A stretch of 64,000 nt of DNA from Flagellimonas sp. HMM57 (lineage in GTDB: Bacteria; Bacteroidota; Bacteroidia; Flavobacteriales; Flavobacteriaceae), in contig NZ_CP090004.1 of assembly GCF_021390175.1 (NCBI RefSeq), positions 1,116,001-1,180,000 of the forward strand, in the 5' to 3' direction. Below are positions 42,961 through 51,512 of this stretch, one piece after another. The translations under genes and the position numbers were made by a program. Within the stretch, counting starts at the first letter, position 1; every line of letters starts with the position of its first letter. Below the pieces are notes generated by a model that was not told where the DNA came from, searched no databases, and saw only the letters and a program-made list of their open reading frames with translations.

Positions 42961-43690
42961 CGTTTCCAGTTTTGGTTTTAAACAACATTTTATATCCCAA
43001 AAATGGCAAATAAGTGAACGCCATAAAGAGGACTGCTATTAGCAACTCAAAATGTATTGTCTGAATGTAGATTTCAACACCTCTGAAATAAAACGTGTAC
43101 AGACGAAGACATATATATAGTAAAATAGCATAAAGAAGGGGAAGCTTAATGATTACTTCCTTGCTATCAGGGAGCTCACGTCCTCTAAAATTAATTACCA
43201 ACATCACAAAATAAGATATTATGATTGATAGAGCAATCCAGAGAAAAAGAGCAAGTCCGCTTGTATATAAGTACTCAATACAAAGTGCTATAAATAGTGT
43301 ATTTAGCAATACCGGGCTGCTAACACCTACCAATGTTTTTACTAGTGAACCTCCTTTAGGCTGTTCAACATTTTTATCTGCCTTTTCACCCTTTGGACTA
43401 AAACCATATTTATTCTCATGTGGTTCACCATCCTGAAAAATAAGCCATAATCCATAGAAAGGAATTAATTGGTAAAATCCACTATTACCCAAATCATGGC
43501 ATCTTTTTGCACCTTGAGCCAGAAAAAACCAAATAAAAACTACATAGAGGAGAAAAAAGACAACACCTCCTTTTTGAAGTTCTTGCCAAATAAAAGCTAC
43601 AGTAAAATATAGTAGAATGTAAATAAGATAGCTTAATCCATATTCCAATCGTCTTATACGACCTTCAAATGAAAAAGGGGATTTGAACAT
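42950..43690 (-). CDS. DUF805 family membrane protein
   Basis: 246 residues. The first 110 are a DUF805 domain ([40 protein letters not shown]; ending [15 protein letters not shown]). Several transmembrane helices follow ([38 protein letters not shown]). Inner-membrane protein of unknown function, upstream of and overlapping the YD-type repeat gene. Confidence 0.85.
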   Translation of the reverse strand: MFKSPFSFEGRIRRLEYGLSYLIYILLYFTVAFIWQELQKGGVVFFLLYVVFIWFFLAQGAKRCHDLGNSGFYQLIPFYGLWLIFQDGEPHENKYGFSPKGEKADKNVEQPKGGSLVKTLVGVSSPVLLNTLFIALCIEYLYTSGLALFLWIALSIIISYFVMLVINFRGRELPDSKEVIIKLPLLYAILLYICLRLYTFYFRGVEIYIQTIHFELLIAVLFMAFTYLPFLGYKMLFKTKTGNDEA

Positions 43691-44011
43691 ACTGTGTTAA
43701 GGTGGTCAAGGTTTGTTTCTTTTGACTAATATAGTAGATTCTTGAAAAGAAAGAAACTTCTCCAAAAGCTGTAAAATACTGTTTTAACCAAACAAACGGA
43801 ATTGGAAAGCTAAAAACACCTAGAATTGGAGAAAAACCTCAAAATTTCTAAGGTTTTTGTGCAATCAATTTTAACATTCTATTTCTATATTGAAGCACTC
43901 CAAACTATTGACTTACTTCCTTTTGTTTTCTCCCCCAAAGAATACCCTTTTATGGGTATTTACATGTTGCCATTTTACTATTAAAATTCAACCGACCAAA
44001 TAATCGCAATA
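43691..44011. other. Divergent intergenic region
   Basis: About 320 bp between the leftward DUF805 gene and the rightward secreted protein gene. It must hold two promoters, but I cannot place either with confidence. A short dyad, AATACCC/GGGTATT, lies near 43941-43961. Confidence 0.4.
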
Positions 44012-45343
44012 ATGAAAACATCCTTCTTAACCACAGTATTATTGTTTAGTCTTTTATTTACTGCTCAATCCCAAGAACAGCAAGTTGAACTTAAAGTCGG
44101 CTTCGACACTTCCAAGGTTGAAGTCAAGAGAGGGAAAAAGGAACTTTTTCTTCCTGTTAAATTATTATTTGAAGCCAAGAATATATCTAAAGACAGCCTG
44201 AGTCTGTACAAGTTGAAACTAAAGGTGAATGAGAAAGAAACTGATATTGCAGGCCAATTCTATAAACTACATTTTAAGCCATTATTACTTTCACAACTAG
44301 AGAGTAAAGAGAGTTTTTTCTTAGAAATTACTAAGGATACGATATTAGATAGAAAAAGAAAGCTAGTACTCGAAATTGAGCTTTCCAAAAAGGATTCAGC
44401 ACTAAATAAAATAAACAAGGCCTCACATAAAAGAATGGAGATTTTAATTGATTCCTATAAGGAGGAAAAACTAGATGGGTATAAATATTTGGCATATGTA
44501 GGTACTAATTTTGATCTAGTAGAAGGCATAAGAGCAAAAGATTTATTTTTTGCCACAAATGTATATTCTCAACCATTGGAAGGAAAAAATAAAAACGTTG
44601 GTTTTTACCTTAGTTTATATGGCAATAGGGCCTTTACTCAAACCGACTCATTAGGAACAATTAGAACAAGAACTAAAGTTGAATCATTAACAGATTCTAC
44701 TAGTTTACGAACAGTAAGTACAGATTTTTATGCTAATAAACGTGTAACAGACAATATCGGTGCTTACATAAGTCCTTTAATAAAACTAAATTGGTTTAAA
44801 TCCAATAATCCAAATCGAAATATAAATCTATACTATTCTCCTTCATTGGAGTTTGTCTATCGCAGATCATCACTGAGCTTTGAAAACTTAAATATCAGCA
44901 CCAACGATTCAATAATAATTAATCAAAGTTTTGATGAATTCATTGCAGGCCAAGAAATGCCTGAAGGTGAAATTCTACCTAGTCTGAATGCCCCTCTTTT
45001 TACAGAGACATTTAATGAATATTCATTTAATGCTGGAATAATAGGGTTGTTTTTGTCATTAGAAAATAAAACTATTAGTGTTAGGGTTCACGGCTCAGTT
45101 GGTTATGCATCAAATTACAATAGGGTTTTCGAAGATAATTTCAGGTCTTCAAGTATTAAACAAAGGAGTGACATTTTTTTCTCAGGAAGAGCATGGGTGA
45201 CTGATTCCAAAACAGGAATTACGTTGCAAGCTGAAGTTACGAATTCAGCAATAAATCCAAGACCATTTTTTGTCGCAACACTTTCAAAAGCATTTAATTT
45301 CAAGAAAATCGGGGAGTTCTTTCAACCAATCATTAAACAATAA
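44012..45343 (+). CDS. Secreted, possibly outer-membrane protein of unknown function
   Basis: 443 residues with a signal peptide (MKTSFLTTVLLFSLLFTAQS). The N-terminal third is a beta-rich domain (KVEVKRGKKELFLPVKLLFE). From about residue 165 there are alternating aromatic strands (NVGFYLSLYGNRAFTQTDSL; NINLYYSPSLEFVYRRSSLS; VRVHGSVGYASNYNRVFEDN), which suggest a small outer-membrane barrel or barrel-like fold. The protein ends FFQPIIKQ. I recognise no family. It lies 36 bp before the MazG-like gene, but its secreted nature sets it apart from that operon. Confidence 0.6.
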   Translation: MKTSFLTTVLLFSLLFTAQSQEQQVELKVGFDTSKVEVKRGKKELFLPVKLLFEAKNISKDSLSLYKLKLKVNEKETDIAGQFYKLHFKPLLLSQLESKESFFLEITKDTILDRKRKLVLEIELSKKDSALNKINKASHKRMEILIDSYKEEKLDGYKYLAYVGTNFDLVEGIRAKDLFFATNVYSQPLEGKNKNVGFYLSLYGNRAFTQTDSLGTIRTRTKVESLTDSTSLRTVSTDFYANKRVTDNIGAYISPLIKLNWFKSNNPNRNINLYYSPSLEFVYRRSSLSFENLNISTNDSIIINQSFDEFIAGQEMPEGEILPSLNAPLFTETFNEYSFNAGIIGLFLSLENKTISVRVHGSVGYASNYNRVFEDNFRSSSIKQRSDIFFSGRAWVTDSKTGITLQAEVTNSAINPRPFFVATLSKAFNFKKIGEFFQPIIKQ

Positions 45344-45379
45344 ACAATTTAAAACGCTAAAACTTAAATAAGAAATAAA

Positions 45380-46249
45380 ATGACATTTGAGGAATATCAA
45401 GAAGCTGCCAAAGAAACGATACAAGATCACGCTAACGAAGTTGTACCCTTTTTAGGAGTAATTGGTGAGATAGGTTCTGTGCTAACGCAATTAAAAATTA
45501 AACTAAGAGATGGCGAAGCTTATATCGCTTACAATACCAAACTAGCGGAAGAAATAGGCGATGTCTTATGGTATTTATCTACAATTGCAACTCAAAACGA
45601 TATACTTTTAGAAGATGTTGTCAATCTAAATCTTTCTAAGATTAAAGATAGATTTTTAATTACAGACCCATCTGAATACATTGATTTTGATTCCAATTAT
45701 CCTCCGAATGAGAGGTTCCCTGATGAATTTGAAATTGAATTCATCACTTATGTTGAAGATGAAAAAAATAAGTTGAAAATCATTGATAAAAGAGATGGCA
45801 AGTTGATTGGAGATCCTTTAACCGACAATTCTTATGAAGATGATGGCTATAGGTTTCATGATATTTTCCATTACGGTTATTTAGCTATTTTAGGTTGGTC
45901 GCCTGTTGTTAGAAAATTACTTTCCCTCAAAAGAAAAAGTAAACCATTAGTTGATGAGAATGAAGATGGCGCCAGGGCCCAAATAACGGAAGAGCTTATT
46001 TCTTTATTTATCTATCATCATGCACTAGAACATGACTTACTAAAGTATAGTAATAGTGTAGATTCAGGAATAATAAAAAAGGTTCAAAACCTGGTTAAAA
46101 ATACAGAGATTAAAGAGTGTAGTGGCAAGCAATGGGAAAAGGCAATACTTGAATCATACAAGATATTTAATGATTTAAGAGAAAATGACGGTGGACGCGT
46201 GCTAGTAAGCAAAAAAAATAGGTCTCTAATCTACCTTGGGAAGAATTAA
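45380..46249 (+). CDS. MazG-like nucleotide pyrophosphohydrolase with C-terminal extension
   Basis: 289 residues. The N-terminal 110 form a MazG-type all-alpha domain: EEYQEAAKETIQD, GVIGEIGSVLTQL, and the metal helix KLAEEIGDVLWYLSTIATQN. The C-terminal half (GYRFHDIFHYGYLAILGWSP; ARAQITEELISLFIYHHALE) is a second helical domain with conserved His/Asp/Glu that I place with MazG-like proteins encoded near DNA-base hypermodification enzymes. Likely hydrolyses a nucleoside triphosphate or a modified one. First gene of a six-gene operon; the next starts 36 bp on. Confidence 0.82.
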   Translation: MTFEEYQEAAKETIQDHANEVVPFLGVIGEIGSVLTQLKIKLRDGEAYIAYNTKLAEEIGDVLWYLSTIATQNDILLEDVVNLNLSKIKDRFLITDPSEYIDFDSNYPPNERFPDEFEIEFITYVEDEKNKLKIIDKRDGKLIGDPLTDNSYEDDGYRFHDIFHYGYLAILGWSPVVRKLLSLKRKSKPLVDENEDGARAQITEELISLFIYHHALEHDLLKYSNSVDSGIIKKVQNLVKNTEIKECSGKQWEKAILESYKIFNDLRENDGGRVLVSKKNRSLIYLGKN

Positions 46250-46285
46250 AACTTTAAATTATGAGATAAAGTATCCGAGAACAAG

Positions 46286-47293
46286 ATGATTGAGATTAAC
46301 ACCAAATTAAGCCTCCCGAAGGAAACCGAAGTGTACGCAACTTATTGGAGATTTGCTTCCGAAAGACAGAACATATTCTTCAACAGAATTAAAAATGAAG
46401 TTGATTGGACATTTGATGAAATTTTGTTAAAACATAAGTTTACTAATGCCTATCGAGCCTCAGATAGAGTAAGTCAGTATTTAATCAAAAATGTTATTTA
46501 CAATTATAGTCAAGAAACAAAGGAGGTTCTATTTAGAATATTGTTGTTCAAGACATTTAATAAAATTGAAACTTGGGAGTTTCTGTTGGCAAGATTAGGC
46601 AACATTTCTTACGCTGACTATAAATTCGAACGATATGACGCCGTTTTAACTGACTTAATGATTAACGGAGTTTCCATTTATTCAGGTGCCTATATTATGA
46701 CCTCAGGACGAAGTGCTTTTGGCTACACAAAAAAACATAGGAATCATTTAAAGTTAATTGAGCACATGATCAATGATGATTTTGCAGAAAAAGTAGAAAA
46801 CTCAAGTAACATGAAAAACCTTTTTGAAATATTAAGAAACTACCCGACAATAGGAAACTTTTTGGCATACCAATATACCATTGATATAAATTATAGTATG
46901 GTGGTTGATTTTGACGAAATGGATTTTGTATTCCCTGGTCCGGGAGCATCTGATGGAATAAAAAAGTGCTTTATTGATTTGGGTGATTATGATGAAATCG
47001 ATATTATAAGATATGTAACGGATAGACAGCAAATTGAGTTTGAAAAGAATAACTTGGATTTTAAAGATTTGTGGGGTCGGGCACTACAACTTATAGATTG
47101 TCAAAATCTTTTCTGCGAAGTAGATAAATATTCCAGAGTAGCACATCCAAATATTTCTGGTCTTTCCGGAAGAAAGAGAATCAAACAAAAGTTCAAACCT
47201 AAATCTAATGATATAAAATATTGGTACCCCCCAAAATGGAATATTAATGAGAAAATAAATTGTCATTACAATGAGCAAGAAGAAAAAGTATAA
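46286..47293 (+). CDS. 5-hmdU DNA kinase/aGPT-PPlase-type protein (HMUDK helical family)
   Basis: 335 residues matching the helical family of 5-hydroxymethyluridine kinases and alpha-glutamyl/putrescinyl-thymine pyrophosphorylases: YWRFASERQNIFFNRI, FTNAYRASDRVSQYLIKNVI, ILLFKTFNKIETWEFL, MDFVFPGPGASDGIKKCFID and LIDCQNLFCEVDKYSRVAHP. In phages these enzymes act on hydroxymethylated thymidine in DNA. Here the gene is beside TIR and Nmad2 genes in a bacterial island, so it may instead modify a nucleotide signal or recognise modified phage DNA. Overlaps the next gene by 23 bp. Confidence 0.8.
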   Translation: MIEINTKLSLPKETEVYATYWRFASERQNIFFNRIKNEVDWTFDEILLKHKFTNAYRASDRVSQYLIKNVIYNYSQETKEVLFRILLFKTFNKIETWEFLLARLGNISYADYKFERYDAVLTDLMINGVSIYSGAYIMTSGRSAFGYTKKHRNHLKLIEHMINDDFAEKVENSSNMKNLFEILRNYPTIGNFLAYQYTIDINYSMVVDFDEMDFVFPGPGASDGIKKCFIDLGDYDEIDIIRYVTDRQQIEFEKNNLDFKDLWGRALQLIDCQNLFCEVDKYSRVAHPNISGLSGRKRIKQKFKPKSNDIKYWYPPKWNINEKINCHYNEQEEKV

Positions 47294-47765
47294 TGTTTTC
47301 ATTAGCCACCACGGTAAAGACGATGACAAGGTACAGGGTTTAAAGAAGAGATTAATAGACAAAGGCTATTCAATAAGGAATTATTCTGTTGATAGCACTA
47401 AACATAAGGATGGTAGAAGACCTAGTGATGCAGTCATCCAGAGGTACTTAAGAAGACAAATTACTTGGGCCGGAACTTTTATTTGTTTGATTGGAAAAGA
47501 AACTCACACTAGAAAATGGGTGAATTATGAAATTAGAAAAGCCCATCTCCAAGGAAAGAAAATAGTGGGTATATATACTCATGGCAACAACAATTCCGTT
47601 GAATTACCTGAAGCCTTTAAAAAATATGGAGGACCTACTATAGGTTGGAATTCATTAGATAAATTAGGAGACATTATGGATGGTAAAGATTTTCCAAATG
47701 AAAATCCGGATGGAACTTCAAGGACACCGATATATAAAAGAAAGAAAGTTAAATGCAGCAAATAA
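47271..47765 (+). CDS. TIR-like (Thoeris ThsB-type) protein
   Basis: 164 residues of the TIR-like fold found in Thoeris ThsB: YNVFISHHGKDDDKVQGLKK (strand A and BB region), ITWAGTFICLIGKETHTRKW, and VNYEIRKAHLQGKKIVGIYT with the helix carrying the likely catalytic Glu (NYEIRKA). ThsB proteins make cyclic-ADP-ribose-type signals from NAD+. No ThsA-like effector (SIR2-SLOG) is nearby, which leaves the two-TM protein or second TIR protein as possible effectors. Confidence 0.85.
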   Translation: MSKKKKYNVFISHHGKDDDKVQGLKKRLIDKGYSIRNYSVDSTKHKDGRRPSDAVIQRYLRRQITWAGTFICLIGKETHTRKWVNYEIRKAHLQGKKIVGIYTHGNNNSVELPEAFKKYGGPTIGWNSLDKLGDIMDGKDFPNENPDGTSRTPIYKRKKVKCSK

Positions 47766-48397
47766 TGACTGGTTATTTTTCATATAAGATAGAACATGAT
47801 TATGGTTTGGCACCTAATCCATTCGGTCAATATTGTACCCTAGCGGTATGTAAGCCTACTATTAGGAATAATAAAAACTTGAAGCTTGGTGATTGGGTGG
47901 TAGGGACTGGCAGTGCTCAGTTAGGTAATTTGCATCACCTGATTTTTGCAATGCAAGTAGAAGGAAAAATTACTCTTGATGAATATTGGAAAGATGAAAG
48001 GTTTCAATACAAAAAACCTATTCTTAATGGCAGTTTAGTTCAACTATATGGCGACAATTTTTACCATAAGAATCCAAAAACAGGAAAATGGATTCAGGAA
48101 GAATCCGCTCATACAGTAGTCGACAAAGAGGAACATCTAGAAAATGACACCAAGGGTAAATATGTTCTTTTTTCGGAGAACTTCTATTATTTTGGCAGCA
48201 ACTCTCCAAAGATTCCAAATGAGTACTGGGATATATGTAATGAAGGTAGAAATATGAAATCGACCAGTATTGATACCAATATTGCCGATAATTTTGTGAA
48301 TTGGTTGAAAGAAAACTTCGAAAAGGGTATTCATGGCGATCCAATAAATTGGAAGGAGCATTCGAATGAACATAACCAAACCAAACTTAAAGTTTGA
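47765..48397 (+). CDS. Nucleotide modification associated domain 2 (Nmad2) protein
   Basis: 210 residues with the Nmad2 pattern: YFSYKIEHDYGLAPNPFGQY, TLAVCKPTIR, LGDWVVGTGSAQLG and the ENFYYFG segment. The family was defined from gene neighbourhoods of DNA-base-modifying enzymes; its biochemistry is not established to my knowledge. The ATG at 47765 overlaps the preceding stop and begins the conserved strand; an in-frame ATG also exists at 47753. Three bp before the two-TM gene. Confidence 0.82.
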   Translation: MTGYFSYKIEHDYGLAPNPFGQYCTLAVCKPTIRNNKNLKLGDWVVGTGSAQLGNLHHLIFAMQVEGKITLDEYWKDERFQYKKPILNGSLVQLYGDNFYHKNPKTGKWIQEESAHTVVDKEEHLENDTKGKYVLFSENFYYFGSNSPKIPNEYWDICNEGRNMKSTSIDTNIADNFVNWLKENFEKGIHGDPINWKEHSNEHNQTKLKV

Positions 48398-48400
48398 TTT

Positions 48401-48814
48401 ATGGAAAATAAACATAAGCATCTTGAATTTATTCAAAACATAATTACCCGGATGAATACAAACTCATTTCAAGTTAAAGGGATGAGTGTGACCATTACGG
48501 CAGCTTTATTAGCTTTATCAGCAAGTGATTTTAATGTTTTATATGCTTCAATAGTTTATTTTTCATTATTTATTTTTTGGTGTTTAGATGCCTATTATTT
48601 GAGTCAAGAAAAAGGTTATAGAAAGTTATATGACGACGTTCGACACACCCACGAAAATGATGTTGACTTCAACCTTAAATTAGATTCAGATTACATTTCC
48701 GGAAAAAATTCTTGGAACCATACAATGCTAAATAAAACCATTCTACCATTATATGCCCTACAAGGCATAATTGCATTGATTCTTATTTTGATATTTAAAA
48801 ACTGTACGCTTTAA
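48401..48814 (+). CDS. Two- to three-TM small membrane protein, probable effector
   Basis: 137 residues. Hydrophobic segments at about 30-45 (VTITAALLALSAS), 48-66 (VLYASIVYFSLFIFWCLDAY) and 118-134 (ALQGIIALILILIF), separated by a charged cytosolic part (KLYDDVRHTHENDVDFNLKL). The layout resembles SLATT/S-2TM-type effectors that permeabilise membranes in nucleotide-signal defence systems, though I cannot assign it to one family. Sits between Nmad2 and the second TIR gene with gaps of 3 and 6 bp. Confidence 0.68.
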   Translation: MENKHKHLEFIQNIITRMNTNSFQVKGMSVTITAALLALSASDFNVLYASIVYFSLFIFWCLDAYYLSQEKGYRKLYDDVRHTHENDVDFNLKLDSDYISGKNSWNHTMLNKTILPLYALQGIIALILILIFKNCTL

Positions 48815-48820
48815 TTAGAT

Positions 48821-49393
48821 ATGAGCAAGTACTTATCACAAAAAGAGCTTGACAAAATATATCGCAAAGAAAAGAGAAGTCTTGGTGTAGTTAGGGTAAA
48901 AGATAAAATAAGAGATGCCAATCCTACTTTAGACAAAAGACTTCCAAAGGGTAAAGTCTTCTTTTCGCACAGTCATTTGGATAAAACCATTGTCGGAAAA
49001 ATAGGCCTATTATTTAGCAAATTAGAAATTGAAATTTATGTAGACTGGTTAGATAAATCCTTACCTGAATCAACCAATGCCGTTACCGCCGCTTCAATAA
49101 AAAATAAAATTAAAGATTGCGACAAGTTCCTATTTTTAGCAACCTATCATGGATTAAGATCTAAATGGTGTAATTGGGAATTGGGCATAGCTGATGCTAT
49201 GAAAGGAAATGACAATCTTGCCATTCTACCAATTGAGACAAAAAGTGGTAAATGGAAAGGAAACGAATATTTGCATCTTTATTCCGAAATGAGAATAAAC
49301 GCTAATGACTTAGACAATATTAAAAGCTCTCAGGTAATTGTACACGGAGTCAATGGTAAAGAAGTATCCTTGAGGTCATGGTTATCCAATTAG
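48821..49393 (+). CDS. TIR-domain protein (NADase-type)
   Basis: 190 residues. A basic helical leader of about 45 residues precedes a TIR domain: KVFFSHSHLDKTIVGKIGLL, EIEIYVDWLDKSLPES, CDKFLFLATYHGLRSKWCNW and ELGIADAMKG, where the Glu after CNW occupies the catalytic position. The WCNWELG arrangement is that of TIR effectors that cleave NAD+. Last gene of the operon; element-end repeats begin about 70 bp later. Confidence 0.85.
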   Translation: MSKYLSQKELDKIYRKEKRSLGVVRVKDKIRDANPTLDKRLPKGKVFFSHSHLDKTIVGKIGLLFSKLEIEIYVDWLDKSLPESTNAVTAASIKNKIKDCDKFLFLATYHGLRSKWCNWELGIADAMKGNDNLAILPIETKSGKWKGNEYLHLYSEMRINANDLDNIKSSQVIVHGVNGKEVSLRSWLSN

Positions 49394-49761
49394 TTGGAAA
49401 TGGAAAGATGAAATTCATTATAACGTAGTTTAATGCTGTCTTGTCAAATGTTAAACTTTGTTAAAAGGTGAGCTACACGGTGAGCCTAAAAAACGGCCCC
49501 TTGGCAGGCCCTGTGTACAGGGCATTTCAGTGAAAAGTTCGAGTCCCGTCCATTCTTTAGTTTTACTAGCCGCTGCCCCTCACCTGACAGTTGTGACCAG
49601 TACAGATAGGTATTTGAGATAGTTACTAAATACATCTAATCATTCAATTTGGTATGACTACCTGTCTCTAAATCTTTTTTGGTTCTTACAGTGATTATTA
49701 GAAAAGTAATTGATTACGATGGCCAGTTATACAAGTATTCTATCATCGTTTTTTTGAACTC
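49394..49761. other. Element junction, non-coding, with arm-type repeats
   Basis: Contains a tandem GGTGAGC pair (49467 and 49479, 12-bp period) and the partial att copy at 49537. No gene is apparent. The remainder up to the ParE gene is AT-rich with no recognised signal. Confidence 0.5.
49537..49552 (+). other. Partial att copy (decayed tRNA-Asp 3' end)
   Basis: GTTCGAGTCCCGTCCA, 16 bp identical to 1891-1906 of tRNA-Asp, then diverges. Marks the right end of the element carrying the TIR operon, or an older integration scar. Confidence 0.65.
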
Positions 49762-50058
49762 TTAAATTAGAAACCTTACCAAATCCCTTCCTCCGTGCAA
49801 TACCCTAATAATCCGTATATATCCATTCATCTTACGATAGAAAATTATATGGGATATGTAAGGAAAACTGAACAGTCCATCCTTAATTTCTTTTCTTTCC
49901 TTACCTATATCCGGATTTTTGGCAATTGCCTTGAAATGGTCATTCAGCCCGAGAAGGTATTCTATTGCTTGTGGGTTTCCAAAACGGTATTCGCCATATT
50001 CGAAAATATCCTCGATATCATTATCCGCTTCTTGCGATAGAACATAACCGTTTTTCAC
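49762..50058 (-). CDS. parE: RelE/ParE-family toxin
   Basis: 98 residues of the ParE/RelE fold: YVLSQEADNDIEDIFEYGEY, FGNPQAIEYLLGL, GLFSFPYISHIIFYRKMNGY and IRIIRVLHGGRDL. ParE-type toxins poison gyrase; RelE-type cut mRNA; the sequence favours ParE. Starts at GTG and overlaps the antitoxin gene by 4 bp. Together they form an addiction module between two att-like copies. Confidence 0.88.
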   Translation of the reverse strand: MKNGYVLSQEADNDIEDIFEYGEYRFGNPQAIEYLLGLNDHFKAIAKNPDIGKERKEIKDGLFSFPYISHIIFYRKMNGYIRIIRVLHGGRDLVRFLI

Positions 50059-50279
50059 TTGCTCTTCTTTGAAGCAATGATATCCTCCATAGATCTTGGA
50101 CTATCGGGAGCTTTCCAGCCTTTCTCTACCTCTCTTTGAAGATCTCCGATGACCTTGTCCCGATAAATTCTATGCAAACGAATGGCATCACGGATTACTT
50201 CGCTATTGTTTTGATATTCGCCCGTGGCCACTTGGTCAGCAATATATTCTTCCTGTTTTTTAGTGAAACTGATATTCAT
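50055..50279 (-). CDS. parD: ParD-family antitoxin
   Basis: 74 residues: NISFTKKQEEYIADQVATGE, YQNNSEVIRDAIRLH (ribbon-helix-helix), then a flexible basic/acidic tail that would wrap the toxin. First gene of the parDE pair, expected to autorepress the operon. Confidence 0.88.
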   Translation of the reverse strand: MNISFTKKQEEYIADQVATGEYQNNSEVIRDAIRLHRIYRDKVIGDLQREVEKGWKAPDSPRSMEDIIASKKSK

Positions 50280-50476
50280 AACAAATCCATTAGTATGTAA
50301 ATTTATAATATATATCCATATTTAGCAAATATGGACATTTAATGAATTGTCTAAATAAACCTATTGGATAAATAAAAAAGGAGATTCCTATACCTTTTGT
50401 CCCCCATTCATATAATACTTTGCAAACCCATTGATATGATAACACAATAAATCATTATCAGTCATTTGTAAAGACT

Positions 50477-50785
50477 TCATGATAAATCATGCTGAACAAA
50501 ACGTATGAGTGATTGCTTAATCTCATGTATTTCTTTTTCCACATTCAATTCAGCCAAATCACTTTCTTTTATTTGTTCTGAGGTTATAGTTGAACTAGCG
50601 GACCAATTTTTGGTTTCATAGTCTTCTATGGTATCTCGCAATCTTTTACGGATAGCCTTTAACTGAGGATTTTCTTTAATCATGGGTCTTAATAACCGAT
50701 CATAAACCAAAGCAACTTCCAAATCCAGTTCGTTTCGGATTCCTCCATTCAGGAGCATCTTGTTTAAATCAAATCTTCTCTCCAT
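50477..50785 (-). CDS. Hypothetical protein near parDE
   Basis: 102 residues starting MERRFDLNKMLLNGGI (an ATG two codons upstream is also possible). Helical and charged (LEVALVYDRLLRPMIKENPQ; LKAIRKRLRDTIEDYETKNW), with an acidic C-terminus. No recognised domain. The size and position would suit a regulator or an orphan antitoxin; context only. Confidence 0.5.
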   Translation of the reverse strand: MERRFDLNKMLLNGGIRNELDLEVALVYDRLLRPMIKENPQLKAIRKRLRDTIEDYETKNWSASSTITSEQIKESDLAELNVEKEIHEIKQSLIRFVQHDLS

Positions 50786-50975
50786 AACCAAGTTAGTATT
50801 GTTTCATTCCCAATACAAGGTAATGTTAAATACTGTAAAGTGTAAAGAACAACTTTAAGACTTTTATAAGCAAATAAAATTGGAACACTCGTCTCATTAG
50901 GAATACTGTTTCCACTTTCTTTTTTCATTTTTCTATTCAGTAAAAATGGCACTCGCAACTGTTTATCTTATGGAA

Positions 50976-51001
50976 AAAATTTTGAAGTAATTTTGAAGTA
51001 A
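50976..51001 (+). repeat. Arm-type repeats at the right end of element 2
   Basis: A 26-bp stretch with two tandem AATTTTGAAGT units, identical to 33258-33283. It lies about 105 bp before the terminal att copy; the left set lies about 95 bp after the other att copy. Confidence 0.72.
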
Positions 51002-51105
51002 TTTTAATGATAAGTAGTGTTTAATAGTGTAAAAGATATTTTATAATTAACTGATAATAAGTTAATTAACTCCAAATAATGTAAAGCCAAACACCCCTAT
51101 TTGCA

Positions 51106-51120
51106 TCCCGTCCAGACCGC
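51106..51120 (+). other. Terminal partial att copy
   Basis: TCCCGTCCAGACCGC, 15 bp identical to 1898-1912 of tRNA-Asp including its 3' end, followed by a strong terminator. The likely outermost right boundary of the island stack. Confidence 0.75.
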
Positions 51121-51127
51121 TTAACAT

Positions 51128-51166
51128 AATCCTAATTAGTTTATAAAAAGCTAGTTAGGATTTTTT
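51128..51166 (+). terminator. Terminator at the right island boundary
   Basis: A 12-bp stem AATCCTAATTAG/CTAGTTAGGATT (one G-T pair) and T tract, 8 bp after the att copy. Confidence 0.82.
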
Positions 51167-51512
51167 GTTTTAATTATTGTACGATTTGTGTATGGTAAAA
51201 CCCTCTAAACCTCATTTCGCATTGTTTATATTACAATTCAATGATGATTGAATCAATCTTATAACGAGCTTTACTAAAACTTGATGTGTTTTTTGAAAGA
51301 AACACAGCTAGCGCATCCAAGTATAGAAGCGGTTACCCATATGGTCAATATTTCATTGTTTTTACCAAAGCGTATCATATAAATGAAATTATTGGATGCT
51401 ACTTCAAAACCAAACACACTCCAATGCTACATTTCTTGTAACTTTTACATCATCTTCAATATTTACTGAAAACAGCTTTCATTACATTTGAATGTAAAAA
51501 TTGATGATTAAG
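51167..51512. other. Intergenic region upstream of the GH5 gene
   Basis: About 345 bp without a gene. It presumably holds the GH5 promoter; I see no repeat matching the SusC promoter repeats. Confidence 0.4.

Noticed and set aside
47271..49393. Naming the TIR operon a Thoeris system
   Set aside because: A ThsB-like TIR is present but no ThsA (SIR2-SLOG/TM-SLOG) effector is found nearby, and the partner genes are different.
50764..50958. 64-aa minus-strand ORF before the hypothetical gene near parDE
   Set aside because: Overlaps the 5' end of the better-supported ORF in another frame and shows no protein character.
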